Source: Sphingobacterium faecale (GTDB lineage: Bacteria > Bacteroidota > Bacteroidia > Sphingobacteriales > Sphingobacteriaceae). Taken from it: 64,000 nucleotides of DNA. Within the stretch, counting starts at the first letter, position 1, and the number at the start of each line of letters is the position of its first letter. The stretch lies in contig NZ_JAERTY010000009.1 in assembly GCF_016746095.1 (NCBI RefSeq), forward strand, positions 339,940 to 403,939, read 5' to 3'. Positions 43,783 to 53,267 of this stretch are shown one piece after another. The position numbers and the translations under genes were made by a program. The notes under the pieces were generated by a model, which was not told the DNA's origin, ran no database searches, and worked only from the letters and a program-made list of their open reading frames with translations.

Positions 43783-46575
43783 GTGAAAAAACTTTTTCTT
43801 TTGGACGGGATGGCTCTTATCTACAGAGCGTACTTTGCACTCAACAAAGTTCCTAGGTTAACTTCATACGGACTCAATACCGGCGCTATAATGGGTTTTA
43901 CAAACACTTTACTAGATGTTTTAAAAAACCAAAACCCAAGCCATATTGCTGTTGTGTTTGATACAGCTGCGCCAACAAACCGGCATATTGAGTTTGAAGC
44001 GTATAAAGCAAACCGCCAAGAGATGCCGGAGGATCTTTCTAAATCGATACCGTATGTATTTAAATTGATTGAGGGTTTTAATATCCCTCTGATTACAAAA
44101 GATGGTTATGAGGCAGACGATATCATAGGCACGCTTGCCAAGGAAGCTGAAAAAGAAGGATTCACGGTATACTGTATGACACCAGATAAAGACTTTGGGC
44201 AACTCGTTTCGGAGAACATCTTTATTTATAAGCCTGCCCGAATGGGGAATGGTGCGGAAGTACAAGGTGTCCCAGAAATACTGGAGAAATGGGAAATAAC
44301 TGACGTATCTCAGGTAATCGATATTCTGGGACTCTGGGGAGATGCCGTAGATAACATACCTGGGATACCTGGGATTGGCGAAAAGACGGCTAAGAAACTG
44401 ATACAAGAGTTTGGTAGTGTCGAAGGCATTATTGCCAATTCAGATAAACTGAAAGGAAAACAGAAAGAAAATGTAATCAATTACGCTGAGCAAGGATTAA
44501 TTTCTAAAAAGCTGGCTACAATTCTTTTGGATGTTCCCGTAAAGCTGGACGAAGAACAACTACAGGTACAACCTCCAAATAAAGATATTCTCGAACCGTT
44601 ATTTGCAGAACTAGAATTCAGGACACTGGGCAAACGCGTCTTTGGTGAAGAATTCTCTGTTGGAGATGCCACATCAAAAGCAACGTCAGGACAAATGGAC
44701 CTCTTTGCGAGTGAACCAATGCTAGTAGAAGATAACACTTCTGCACCTTCAGTCGGTCCCAATAGCACGATTAAAGACACCGATCATACTTATATCCTAG
44801 TAGAAAGTATCGAAGAGATCAAAGATCTGGTAGCAGCGCTATCCAAACAACAAAAAATATGCTTCGATACGGAGTCCACTGGTGTAGATCCCCTATTAGC
44901 GGATATTGTGGGCCTATCTTTCTCCTTTGAAAAAGGGAAAGCCTACTATGTGCCGACTCCTTCTGATAGAGAACAGGCTTTGGACATCGTGGCCCATTTT
45001 AAAACTGTATTTGAAAATAGTGCTATTCAAAAAATCGGACAGAATCTCAAATATGACATTCTGCTCCTTTCGCGATATAATATCACAGTACAAGGCGACC
45101 TGTTCGATACGATGCTAGCACATTATCTAATTGATCCTGATACACGCCATGGCATGGATATCCTAGCGGAAACCTACCTAGGCTACACACCGATTTCCAT
45201 AACAGAGCTCATCGGCAATAAAGGAAAAAACCAAGGCAATATGCGCGATGTACCCGTGGAGCAGGCGAAGGAATACGCAGCTGAGGATGCGGATATCACC
45301 TGGCAGCTATACGAAACATTTGCTCCACTCTTGTCTGAAACAGCAACTCAAGAGCTTGCAGAGAAAGTGGAATTCCCTTTGGTATATGTCCTTTCGGAAA
45401 TGGAAAAAAATGGTGTTAAGATTAATATTGACACACTAAAAGTATTCTCACAATCCTTAGAGACAGACATTGCAACGCTAGAACAACGTATTTATGAGAA
45501 AACGGGTGTACAGTTCAATATTGCTTCGCCCAAACAGCTCGGCGAGGTTTTATTTGATAAACTGCAACTGGATCCGAAAGCCAAAAAGACAAAAACGGGG
45601 CAGTATAAGACCGGAGAAGAGGTCTTACTAGCGCTAGCGCATAAATCTGATATCGTGCAGGACATTTTGGATTTTAGACAATATCAGAAACTAAAATCGA
45701 CTTATGTAGACGCACTGCCCAATCTAATCAACCCAGAAACGGGACTGATACACACATCTTATAATCAGGCTGTCGCTGCTACAGGTCGCTTAAGCTCGAC
45801 CAACCCAAACTTACAAAACATACCTATAAGGACAGAAAAAGGTCGCGAAGTACGTAAGGCATTTGTCCCTCGATCGGAAGACCACATCATCCTATCTGCC
45901 GATTATTCGCAGATTGAACTCCGAATTATGGCTGAATTAAGTCAAGATGAGAATATGCTGGAGGCATTTACATTAGGACACGATATCCATAAAGCGACAG
46001 CGGCTCGAGTATACGGTGTACAACTGGAGGAGGTGACCCCAGATCAACGCCGAAATGCAAAGGCTGTCAACTTTGGTATAATATATGGTCAGTCAGCTTT
46101 TGGACTCTCTCAAAATCTCGGCATATCCCGTAAGGAAGCAGCAGAGATTATCGACCAATATTTCACGCAGTACAAGGGCATCAAAAATTATATGTCCAAA
46201 GCAGTAGAGTCTGCAAAGGAAAAAGGTTATGCGGAAACTATCCTAAAGCGGAGACGCTATTTAAGGGACATCAACTCGGCAAATATGACGGTGAGAGGAT
46301 TTGCGGAGCGTAACGCTATAAACGCTCCAATACAGGGCTCTGCTGCGGACATGATTAAAATTGCCATGATACGCATTCAAAAGGATATTGAAGATCAGAA
46401 GCTAATTGGGAAGATGATCATGCAGGTTCATGACGAACTTGTATTTGACGTACCTAAGAAAGAGATCGATGCATTCAAGCAGATTATAACGGAACGCATG
46501 ACCAAAGCTATTGAACTTCGCGTACCCATTGTAGTAGAAATTGGTGAAGGATCTAATTGGCTAGCCGCTCATTAG
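43783..46575 (+). CDS. polA: DNA polymerase I
   Basis: 930 aa, with all three activities apparently intact. The 5' nuclease domain covers 1-290 (GYEADDIIGTLAKEAEK, GDAVDNIPGIPGIGEKTAKK). The 3'-5' proofreading domain has its DxE motif at Asp362/Glu364 (FDTESTGVDP). The polymerase domain (from about 550) has motif A SADYSQIELRIM and motif C QVHDELVFD at 881-889. The start codon is GTG (43783-43785, MKKLFLLDGMALIYRAYFAL). It is used in replication and repair. The next gene follows after 37 nt. Confidence 0.97.
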   Translation: MKKLFLLDGMALIYRAYFALNKVPRLTSYGLNTGAIMGFTNTLLDVLKNQNPSHIAVVFDTAAPTNRHIEFEAYKANRQEMPEDLSKSIPYVFKLIEGFNIPLITKDGYEADDIIGTLAKEAEKEGFTVYCMTPDKDFGQLVSENIFIYKPARMGNGAEVQGVPEILEKWEITDVSQVIDILGLWGDAVDNIPGIPGIGEKTAKKLIQEFGSVEGIIANSDKLKGKQKENVINYAEQGLISKKLATILLDVPVKLDEEQLQVQPPNKDILEPLFAELEFRTLGKRVFGEEFSVGDATSKATSGQMDLFASEPMLVEDNTSAPSVGPNSTIKDTDHTYILVESIEEIKDLVAALSKQQKICFDTESTGVDPLLADIVGLSFSFEKGKAYYVPTPSDREQALDIVAHFKTVFENSAIQKIGQNLKYDILLLSRYNITVQGDLFDTMLAHYLIDPDTRHGMDILAETYLGYTPISITELIGNKGKNQGNMRDVPVEQAKEYAAEDADITWQLYETFAPLLSETATQELAEKVEFPLVYVLSEMEKNGVKINIDTLKVFSQSLETDIATLEQRIYEKTGVQFNIASPKQLGEVLFDKLQLDPKAKKTKTGQYKTGEEVLLALAHKSDIVQDILDFRQYQKLKSTYVDALPNLINPETGLIHTSYNQAVAATGRLSSTNPNLQNIPIRTEKGREVRKAFVPRSEDHIILSADYSQIELRIMAELSQDENMLEAFTLGHDIHKATAARVYGVQLEEVTPDQRRNAKAVNFGIIYGQSAFGLSQNLGISRKEAAEIIDQYFTQYKGIKNYMSKAVESAKEKGYAETILKRRRYLRDINSANMTVRGFAERNAINAPIQGSAADMIKIAMIRIQKDIEDQKLIGKMIMQVHDELVFDVPKKEIDAFKQIITERMTKAIELRVPIVVEIGEGSNWLAAH

Positions 46576-46612
46576 GTTAAACAATCAAGAAGTAACATCT
46601 AACGAAAGAGAG

Positions 46613-47740
46613 ATGAAAAAAGCGACATATTTGATTATACTTTTGTTTGTTACTCTATCTTATCAGAGTAAAGCACAGGATTTTAAAACACGGTATTTTG
46701 ATGAAGCTCCTAATAACCTGAAGCGCTTCTATTTTGACCAAAACTATTTTTTGGTCGACAAAGATTGTGAATTCAAATATCTGGAAAGAGTAACTTCTTT
46801 TGACAAAAACACGAATAAGTTTGAAGGTGTGTTCAAAGACTTTGATCCAAATGGACGCCTGACCCTGACCGGACAATATCAGGATGGTAAAAAGGAAGGG
46901 GAATTTAAAGCGTTCCATCCTAATGGCGTTCTCAAATGGGAAACCACTTTTTTGAACGATAGCCCTTCGGGCTCTTGGAAGTATTATTACCCAGATAGCA
47001 AACCTATGCTCTTTATTACGCTAAACCAAGATGAATTCTACATTAATCAGTATTGGAATAGACTTGGCGAACAACTCGTAAAAGATGGTGAGGGTAAATA
47101 TGACATAACGCTGCCGATAATCGGTTTTACAGACCATGGTTACACCAGTTTTAACCGGCAGGGAAAAGTGAAAAACGGACAGCCTGACGGCATTTGGTAT
47201 GTCTCTTTTGTAAGTGATGGAAAAAGACAAGATAGAATCCTTTTATTCATTGAGCAGTATGAAGATGGCCTATTCAAAGGGAAACATTTTGAGGAAGGCT
47301 TTGACCACCTCCTTATTACAGAGGAAGATTTCGTCTTTACACCGAACGACTATTTTCCAAGAGCAGAATTTCTCCTCAGCAAAAAATGTTCTTTTGATGA
47401 GTTTACCGGATTTAACATATTTATTGCAAACAAATTTATGCAATACCTTGATGAAGTCGACTATCCTAGAAATCAGGATTCAGAAAAAGAAATTTCTTTT
47501 GAGGTTAATGTGTCGAAAAATGGTCTCCCATCCTCTCCCAAATTAGAGAATTTAAACTCATTTTCAAAAGAAGAACGATTTTTTCTTAACCAAATGATCA
47601 ACCAAATAAGATACTATCTGCCCTCTTTCTATCAAAATGTTCCCATAATAGATACTCTTAACGTCAAGTTTGTAATACAGACTCAAAGCGGTAAGATACA
47701 CATATCACCTGTGCAGATACAGCGTACTAAGGGGATGTAG
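46613..47740 (+). CDS. Secreted protein with MORN/YwqK-like repeats and a TonB-C-like end
   Basis: 375 aa. Signal peptide (ends near SKAQ at residue 21-22), then repeats of the pattern NGRLTLTGQYQDGKKEGEFK and NGVLKWETTFLNDSPSGSWK at about 83-125, typical of MORN/YwqK antitoxin-type folds. The C-terminus (about 295-370, EISFEVNVSKNGLPSSPKLE) resembles the TonB C-terminal fold used for protein-protein contacts. The combination suggests an envelope-associated scaffold. It follows polA by 37 nt, possibly co-transcribed, which may be accidental. Confidence 0.7.
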   Translation: MKKATYLIILLFVTLSYQSKAQDFKTRYFDEAPNNLKRFYFDQNYFLVDKDCEFKYLERVTSFDKNTNKFEGVFKDFDPNGRLTLTGQYQDGKKEGEFKAFHPNGVLKWETTFLNDSPSGSWKYYYPDSKPMLFITLNQDEFYINQYWNRLGEQLVKDGEGKYDITLPIIGFTDHGYTSFNRQGKVKNGQPDGIWYVSFVSDGKRQDRILLFIEQYEDGLFKGKHFEEGFDHLLITEEDFVFTPNDYFPRAEFLLSKKCSFDEFTGFNIFIANKFMQYLDEVDYPRNQDSEKEISFEVNVSKNGLPSSPKLENLNSFSKEERFFLNQMINQIRYYLPSFYQNVPIIDTLNVKFVIQTQSGKIHISPVQIQRTKGM

Positions 47741-47760
47741 GATATTTACTTGAATTTATC

Positions 47761-47768
47761 TATGTTTG
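47761..47768 (+). promoter_or_regulatory. -7 box upstream of psd
   Basis: TATGTTTG, 35 nt before the psd ATG and 20 nt after the upstream stop. The -33 match is poor. Confidence 0.45.
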
Positions 47769-47803
47769 CAAAATAAAAAGAGCTTTAAAATAAAGATTGA
47801 CAC

Positions 47804-48457
47804 ATGAAATTTCACAAAGAAGGATATACCAGTTTAGCATTAGTTGTTCTATTTATATTCGTCATCAATGCCGTCGCAAATTATTATGATGCCAATCTGA
47901 TCATTAAATGGCTCTTGTATTTAGTATCCGCCTTTTTATTCATCACTATTGTTCAGTTTTTTAGAAGTCCTACCAAAAAGATTCAGATAGACGAAAATGT
48001 TGTATTATGCCCCGCGGACGGAAAGGTCGTGGTCATTGAAGAAACAGAAGAAACGGAGTATTTTAATGACAGGCGAATCCAGGTTTCGATATTTATGTCC
48101 CCTATCAATGTACACGTGAACAGAAATCCAGTGTCGGGAGTAGTTTCTTTTTTCAAATACCATCCTGGTAAATTTCTAGTGGCCTGGCATCCCAAATCTT
48201 CCACAGAGAACGAGCGCACCACAGTTGTTGTAAAAAAAGCAAATGGAGTAGAAGTGCTCTTCCGCCAAATCGCAGGTGCTCTAGCCCGCCGGATCGTATG
48301 GTACGTAAAAGAGGGGCAATCGGCTAAACAGGGAGAGGAGTTTGGTTTTATCAAATTTGGGTCACGTGTAGACCTCTTTCTTCCATTAGGAACCAAAATC
48401 GATGTTGCTATCGGGGACAAGGTTGTAGGGGGTAAAACCGTTGTTGCTAGATTTTAA
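47804..48457 (+). CDS. psd: Phosphatidylserine decarboxylase family protein
   Basis: 217 aa, the short form. It converts phosphatidylserine to phosphatidylethanolamine and needs self-cleavage to create a pyruvoyl group. The cleavage site is Gly186-Ser187 in FIKFGSRVDLFLP. LCPADGKVVVIEE (68-80) and FMSPINVHVNRNPVSG (97-112) are family signatures. Two N-terminal membrane helices (about 10-26 and 34-51) anchor it. Confidence 0.94.
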   Translation: MKFHKEGYTSLALVVLFIFVINAVANYYDANLIIKWLLYLVSAFLFITIVQFFRSPTKKIQIDENVVLCPADGKVVVIEETEETEYFNDRRIQVSIFMSPINVHVNRNPVSGVVSFFKYHPGKFLVAWHPKSSTENERTTVVVKKANGVEVLFRQIAGALARRIVWYVKEGQSAKQGEEFGFIKFGSRVDLFLPLGTKIDVAIGDKVVGGKTVVARF

Positions 48458-48642
48458 TATTAAATTAACATGGATATCGCTATTTTTAGGGCTGTAACAG
48501 TCTAAGCTACTTTTTTAGATCTAATTTTTCTGAAAATGTTTGGACTCAATGGATATTGAGAACTTTAATATCTCTTGCTGAACCGATGAATCATGAAATT
48601 TTCGTTGCAATTTAAACATTGATTAACAAATTAAGGTCTTTT

Positions 48643-49677
48643 ATGAATTTTAGGCTTCTCGTTTTTTACATCTCTTTGATAGTCTCTTTTTCTCTTTCGC
48701 TGGTAAGTATATACTATGAAAGAAGCTGGAATCATTTCTTCGTTCTATTTTCGGTATCTTTTGTCATTTCTTTCATTATACTCAATAATGTATTGAATCA
48801 ATACATCAACAATAGAATCAGCAACATCTATAAACTGATTCGTAGTCTAAAACTAGGCAAGGACATGAAGGAAGTGCTAGCGGAGCACGCGAGTGAGGAT
48901 CCAATAAAAGGAGCTGAACAAGAAGTAAGAGACTGGGCAAAACAAAAATCAACGGAAATCGATCAACTCAAAGCACAGGAAAAATTCAGGCGGGAATTCT
49001 TATCGAACATCTCTCATGAATTCAAAACACCTTTATTTGCTATACAAGGATATATAGAAACCTTGCAAGACGGAATGATAGCAGACGACCCCGACATGGC
49101 CTTAGTTTTCCTGGATAAAGCTGCAAAAAACATCGACCGCCTAACGTATTTAATTAATGATCTGGATGAAATTTCAAAATTAGAGTCCGGAAAGATATCG
49201 CTCAATATTCAAAAATTTGACATTGTTGAACTCATTAACGAAACCATAGATCATCTGATTGACAAGGCAAACAAACATAATATTAATATCCTTTTTAAAG
49301 CAAAACCTAACCAAGCCATACAAGTAAAAGGAGATCGCCTAAAAATCCAGCAGGTCCTAGTCAACCTGATTGACAACTCTCTAAAATATGGTAAAAATGG
49401 CGGTAAAACGACAGTCAGTATTTACCCTCTTCTAGATCAAATCCTAATTGAAGTTACAGACAATGGTTTTGGCATTGAGGAAAAAAATCTTCCTCGTGTT
49501 TTCGAGCGCTTCTTCCGTACAGACAAGAGTAGATCCCGTGACATTGGAGGATCTGGACTTGGATTATCCATTGTTAAACATATACTAGAGGCTCATCAAC
49601 AAACGGTAAATGTGCGCAGCACAGAAGGAATAGGTACAACTTTCGGTTTTACTTTGTCCAAAGCAAAGAATATTTAA
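48643..49677 (+). CDS. Membrane sensor histidine kinase, possibly PhoR-like
   Basis: 344 aa from the ATG at 48643-48645 (MNFRLLVFYISLIV). A TTG eight codons upstream is the alternative. Two membrane helices (about 5-22 and 31-49) with almost no periplasmic loop, a short coiled linker, HisKA with His125 (FLSNISHEFKTPLFAIQG), then HATPase N-box VNLIDNSLKYG, G1 VTDNGFGI and G2 GGSGLGLSIV. No response-regulator gene adjoins it. It lies 72 nt before a Pho-box-controlled phosphate operon, so a phosphate-sensing role is tempting but unproven. Confidence 0.88.
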   Translation: MNFRLLVFYISLIVSFSLSLVSIYYERSWNHFFVLFSVSFVISFIILNNVLNQYINNRISNIYKLIRSLKLGKDMKEVLAEHASEDPIKGAEQEVRDWAKQKSTEIDQLKAQEKFRREFLSNISHEFKTPLFAIQGYIETLQDGMIADDPDMALVFLDKAAKNIDRLTYLINDLDEISKLESGKISLNIQKFDIVELINETIDHLIDKANKHNINILFKAKPNQAIQVKGDRLKIQQVLVNLIDNSLKYGKNGGKTTVSIYPLLDQILIEVTDNGFGIEEKNLPRVFERFFRTDKSRSRDIGGSGLGLSIVKHILEAHQQTVNVRSTEGIGTTFGFTLSKAKNI

Positions 49678-49696
49678 TCACATCACATCGACAAAA

Positions 49697-49731
49697 CTTA
49701 ACATTAACTTAACATTAAGATTATACTTTTG
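49697..49731 (+). promoter_or_regulatory. Pho-box-like tandem repeat and -7 box upstream of the phosphate-transport genes
   Basis: cttaacattaa occurs twice in perfect tandem (49697-49707 and 49708-49718), so TTAACA repeats with an 11-bp period as in PhoP/PhoB operators. Five bases later comes TACTTTTG (49724-49731). No TTG exists at -33; the repeat occupies that place. This is the layout of an activator-dependent Pho promoter. The ATG follows 18 nt after the -7 box. Confidence 0.65.
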
Positions 49732-49749
49732 CATCAAAATAAAAGTATT

Positions 49750-50397
49750 ATGTCTTTAAATAGCATCTTTCAGTACTTTGTCCCAAAGGACAAAAAATTC
49801 TTTCCTCTGTTTGAACAAGCTGGAGCTAATCTAATCGAAATGGCTAAGCTTCTAAACATCTCGGTTAACAGTACGAATCTAGAAGAAAGAAAAGAGCTCT
49901 CTAAAAAACTCGAAGACCTCGAACATGTTGGAGATAACATCACCCATCAGATACATTTAGAACTCGGACGTAATTTTATCACCCCTTTCGATCGCGAAGA
50001 TATACACGCACTAGCGAGCTCCTTAGATGATGTAGCTGACTTTATACACGGCGCTTCTAATAGAATGCAACTGTATAATGTAGAACAACCTACGCAACCG
50101 ATGATCGAAATCACAGCGCTGATCTTAGAAGCAACAGAACATGTCGCAAAAGCCCTGTTTGAACTAAAAGACTTAAAAAATATCCGCAACATTACAGACT
50201 CTTGTGTACGCATCAACAGTGTTGAAAACAAAGCGGACTATATTTTTGACAAAGCTGTCGCAGACTTGTTTGAATACGAAAAAGATGCTATCTCTCTTAT
50301 CAAACAAAAAGAAGTCTTATCTGCAATGGAAGATGCAACAGACAAATGCGAGGATGTAGCGAATGTCTTAGAGAGTATTCTTGTTAAAAATGCATAA
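49750..50397 (+). CDS. DUF47/PhoU-like protein, probable Pit accessory
   Basis: 215 aa from the ATG at 49750 (MSLNSIFQYFVPKDKKFFPL); the seven upstream codons from a TTG overlap the -7 box. All-helical PhoU-like fold: LEHVGDNITHQIHLELGRNF, then ITPFDREDIHALASSLDDVA, DFIHGASNRM and YEKDAISLIKQKEVLSAMED. Such proteins sit beside Pit transporters and are thought to regulate them. Pit follows 34 nt downstream. Confidence 0.93.
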   Translation: MSLNSIFQYFVPKDKKFFPLFEQAGANLIEMAKLLNISVNSTNLEERKELSKKLEDLEHVGDNITHQIHLELGRNFITPFDREDIHALASSLDDVADFIHGASNRMQLYNVEQPTQPMIEITALILEATEHVAKALFELKDLKNIRNITDSCVRINSVENKADYIFDKAVADLFEYEKDAISLIKQKEVLSAMEDATDKCEDVANVLESILVKNA

Positions 50398-50431
50398 CTA
50401 AAACGCGCTGACTACACATAATTAATTTATT

Positions 50432-51439
50432 ATGACCACTTTATTAGTTATTGTTATTGTACTGGCAATAGCCTTTGATTATATCAATGGTTTTCATGAC
50501 GCAGCCAATTCAATCGCAACTGTTGTATCAACCAAAGTCCTAACCCCTTTTATGGCTGTATTGTGGGCCGCACTTTTTAATTTCGTCGCTTATTTTGTAT
50601 TTACGGATCATAAAGTAGCAAACACGATTGCTAAAACTGTACTGGAAGAATATATCACATTGGAAGTAATATTCGCAGGATTAGTCGCTGCTATATCTTG
50701 GAATCTATTCACTTGGTACTATGGCATTCCGTCATCATCTTCACACACATTAATTGGTGGATTTGCGGGATCTGGAATGGCCTATGCGCTCTTTCTTGGT
50801 GCCAATCCGATCGAAGCTATAAATCTTAGTGCGACATTAAAGATTTTATCTTTTATCGTACTTGCACCCGTTATAGGTATGACTATCGCCATCATTATAA
50901 CCCTTATAATCATCAATATTTGTAAAAAAACTCGGCCCAGCGTCGCAGAAAGATGGTTTAAATTTCTTCAATTGGTATCCTCTGCTGGATTGAGCTTTGC
51001 CCACGGAGGTAATGATGCTCAAAAAGTAATGGGGATCATCGCCACAGCTTTAATAGCTCAAGGTGTGATAGGTAGCTTTGAAGAAATGCCGGAATGGGTA
51101 CCACTCGCCTGTTATGTTGCCATTGCTGCAGGAACAATGAGCGGTGGATGGAAAATAGTAAAAACCATGGGCACCAAGATCACTAAAGTGACGCCCCTAG
51201 AAGGAGTCAGTGCAGAAACTGCAGGCGCAGTCACTCTTGGGATCACAGAACATTTTGGTATTCCCGCTTCTACCACACATACCATCACAGGCGCTATTAT
51301 TGGTGTTGGAGTTGTAAAAAGAGTCTCTGCAGTAAGGTGGGGGGTAACAATAAGCCTGTTATGGGCTTGGATCTTGACAATACCTGTCAGTGCTATATTG
51401 GGGGGGCTAACATTAGCTATAATACACTATATACTTTAA
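50432..51439 (+). CDS. pit: Inorganic phosphate transporter Pit family
   Basis: 335 aa with about ten membrane helices and the two inverted Pit signatures, IAFDYINGFHDAANSIATVV at 13-32 and GLSFAHGGNDAQKVMGIIAT about residues 188-207. It also has TAGAVTLGITEHFGIPASTT. It is a low-affinity, metal-phosphate/H+ symporter of the cytoplasmic membrane. It lies in one unit with the PhoU-like gene behind the Pho-like promoter. Confidence 0.95.
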   Translation: MTTLLVIVIVLAIAFDYINGFHDAANSIATVVSTKVLTPFMAVLWAALFNFVAYFVFTDHKVANTIAKTVLEEYITLEVIFAGLVAAISWNLFTWYYGIPSSSSHTLIGGFAGSGMAYALFLGANPIEAINLSATLKILSFIVLAPVIGMTIAIIITLIIINICKKTRPSVAERWFKFLQLVSSAGLSFAHGGNDAQKVMGIIATALIAQGVIGSFEEMPEWVPLACYVAIAAGTMSGGWKIVKTMGTKITKVTPLEGVSAETAGAVTLGITEHFGIPASTTHTITGAIIGVGVVKRVSAVRWGVTISLLWAWILTIPVSAILGGLTLAIIHYIL

Positions 51440-51503
51440 ATAACAGACAAAATCCCAATCATTTTGAAAAGAACAAGTTAGTTAATATAGCTTTCACAGG
51501 ACA

Positions 51504-51530
51504 TTGTCTTTCTTTTTTATCGAAAGACAA
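51504..51530 (+). terminator. Weak hairpin after pit
   Basis: Arms ttgtctttc (51504-51512) and gaaagacaa (51522-51530) with a 9-nt T-rich loop. No U-tract follows, so termination is uncertain. Confidence 0.35.
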
Positions 51531-51710
51531 ACAAAATTGAGTTAAATATTTGCTATATCACAGACAAATAAGTAATTTTACCTATTATTTAACAGCAAAA
51601 GTGTGTAGAATCAATTTTTTTTAAAGATTTATTTTTTTGGCACCGTTATTGTTAAGTTATGTTAAAAATGAGAACAATTTAAAAATTTTAATAACCTTAA
51701 ACAAAAGAGT

Positions 51711-53096
51711 ATGAACTATTCTACAATTAAAAAAACAGCTGTTGCAGCTTCTTTAGTAGCCGCTTTAGGTTTTGCTGAAACTGCTCAAGCTCAAACTCCA
51801 ACTGTATTTGGTGGTAGATCACAATACAGAACTTGGTCTATCGGAGTACAGGGTGGTATCACTACTCCTAACACTGTAATCGGTGGTAACAATGCTTTTG
51901 GACAAAAAGTTGGTTACTTCCAGAACAAAGTAGGAGAGTACTACGGCTTGACTATTCGTAAACAATTCTCTCACCTATTCGGCTTAGAGTTAGAAGGTAA
52001 CCGTGGTAAAATCAAAACATACAACCACGAATTATCAGGTCCCGCTTCAGAAAATATCGGTGGTGCAAAATCAGTAGTAACTGATGTTAATTGGGCAGCA
52101 AGCTTAAATGGAGTTTTCCAATTAGGTACTATTGACTTTTTAAGAAGAGAAAATGCTGTTAATTTCTACGCCAAAGTAGGTATAGGAACATTTGCATACA
52201 ACCCGGTTCAATACGCTAACAATGATTTTACTGGAACAGTTGTTTATGACAACAAAGGTAAAGTTGGAGAAGCGGTATTTGGTGACCGCGAGTTCAAAGG
52301 AGATAGAGACTACAGATTAGGAATGATTGTACCTGTTGGTGTTGGTGCTAAATTCAAATTATCTGAAGTTGTTGCATTGAACTTAGGTTATACGATGAAC
52401 TTTACAGACGAAGCATCGTTATACGGGCCAAACAGACACGGAGATGCTAAACAACGTTTCTCTAATGTATACGGTGGCTTAGAGTTCACTTTAGGCTCAA
52501 GAGACAAACAAAACTTGACTTTTGCTAATCCTGCGGCTACAATGTACGATGAGTTAAGAGACCCATCTTTACGTAACGAAGTTGAAGCTTTAAAACAACG
52601 TGTTTCTTCGTTAGAAGGTACTGTTGATGCTTTAGGAAAAGATTCAGATGGTGATGGTGTTCCAGATAAATTTGACAAATGTCCTAACACTCCTGCTGGT
52701 ACGGTAGTTGATGGTTCTGGATGTCCTATCAAATTCCCTGAGCCAGTAGTTACTAACAATGCTACAACAGGCGCTTACTATGCTCCTATTCAATTCGAAT
52801 TTGACAGCTCTGTATTGAAAACAGAATCTTACTCTACATTAGATAAATTAGCTAAAGAAGTACGTGATAACAAGTCATCAGTTACTTTAGACGGGTACGC
52901 TTCTTCAGAAGGATCTGAATCGTACAACGTAAACTTATCTAAAGATCGTGCTAATGCAGTAAAACAATACTTAGTAAACGCTGGTGTATCTGCATCAAGC
53001 ATCACTGCTAACGGTTACGGAGAAGCTAACCCAATTGCATCTAATGCTACTGAGTCTGGCCGCGTTCAAAACCGTCGTGTTGAGATCAAAAAATAA
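51711..53096 (+). CDS. OmpA-family outer-membrane protein with TSP3 repeat
   Basis: 461 aa. Signal peptide (cleavage after TAQA near residue 27), an N-terminal beta-barrel (about 30-265), a coiled segment LRNEVEALKQRVSSLEGTVD, a calcium-binding TSP3 repeat (KDSDGDGVPDKFDKCPN), and an OmpA C-terminal peptidoglycan-binding domain (about 350-461; NLSKDRANAVKQYLV, RVQNRRVEIKK). It should link the outer membrane to the cell wall. Codon use looks more biased than its neighbours', in keeping with an abundant protein. It has its own terminator. Confidence 0.94.
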   Translation: MNYSTIKKTAVAASLVAALGFAETAQAQTPTVFGGRSQYRTWSIGVQGGITTPNTVIGGNNAFGQKVGYFQNKVGEYYGLTIRKQFSHLFGLELEGNRGKIKTYNHELSGPASENIGGAKSVVTDVNWAASLNGVFQLGTIDFLRRENAVNFYAKVGIGTFAYNPVQYANNDFTGTVVYDNKGKVGEAVFGDREFKGDRDYRLGMIVPVGVGAKFKLSEVVALNLGYTMNFTDEASLYGPNRHGDAKQRFSNVYGGLEFTLGSRDKQNLTFANPAATMYDELRDPSLRNEVEALKQRVSSLEGTVDALGKDSDGDGVPDKFDKCPNTPAGTVVDGSGCPIKFPEPVVTNNATTGAYYAPIQFEFDSSVLKTESYSTLDKLAKEVRDNKSSVTLDGYASSEGSESYNVNLSKDRANAVKQYLVNAGVSASSITANGYGEANPIASNATESGRVQNRRVEIKK

Positions 53097-53131
53097 TAAT
53101 AATACGTAAAGTATAATTATTAAGTATAATA

Positions 53132-53158
53132 AAGCCGTCCCGTATATCGGGACGGCTT
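53132..53158 (+). terminator. Terminator of the OmpA-family gene
   Basis: Perfect 11-bp stem (aagccgtcccg, 53132-53142, with 53148-53158) and a 5-nt loop, followed by a T-rich stretch. Confidence 0.9.
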
Positions 53159-53267
53159 CATTTATTTTAAACCTTTTTATTTTTTTTTACTCTGTATGTT
53201 AATATGTGGAAAAGAATTTTGAATAGGTTTAGTTTAAAAAGTGTATTTTTCGATAAATAGATACGAT

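Noticed and set aside
43921..44406. A 161-codon frame antisense to polA
   Set aside because: polA is certain here, and the antisense product has no family features.
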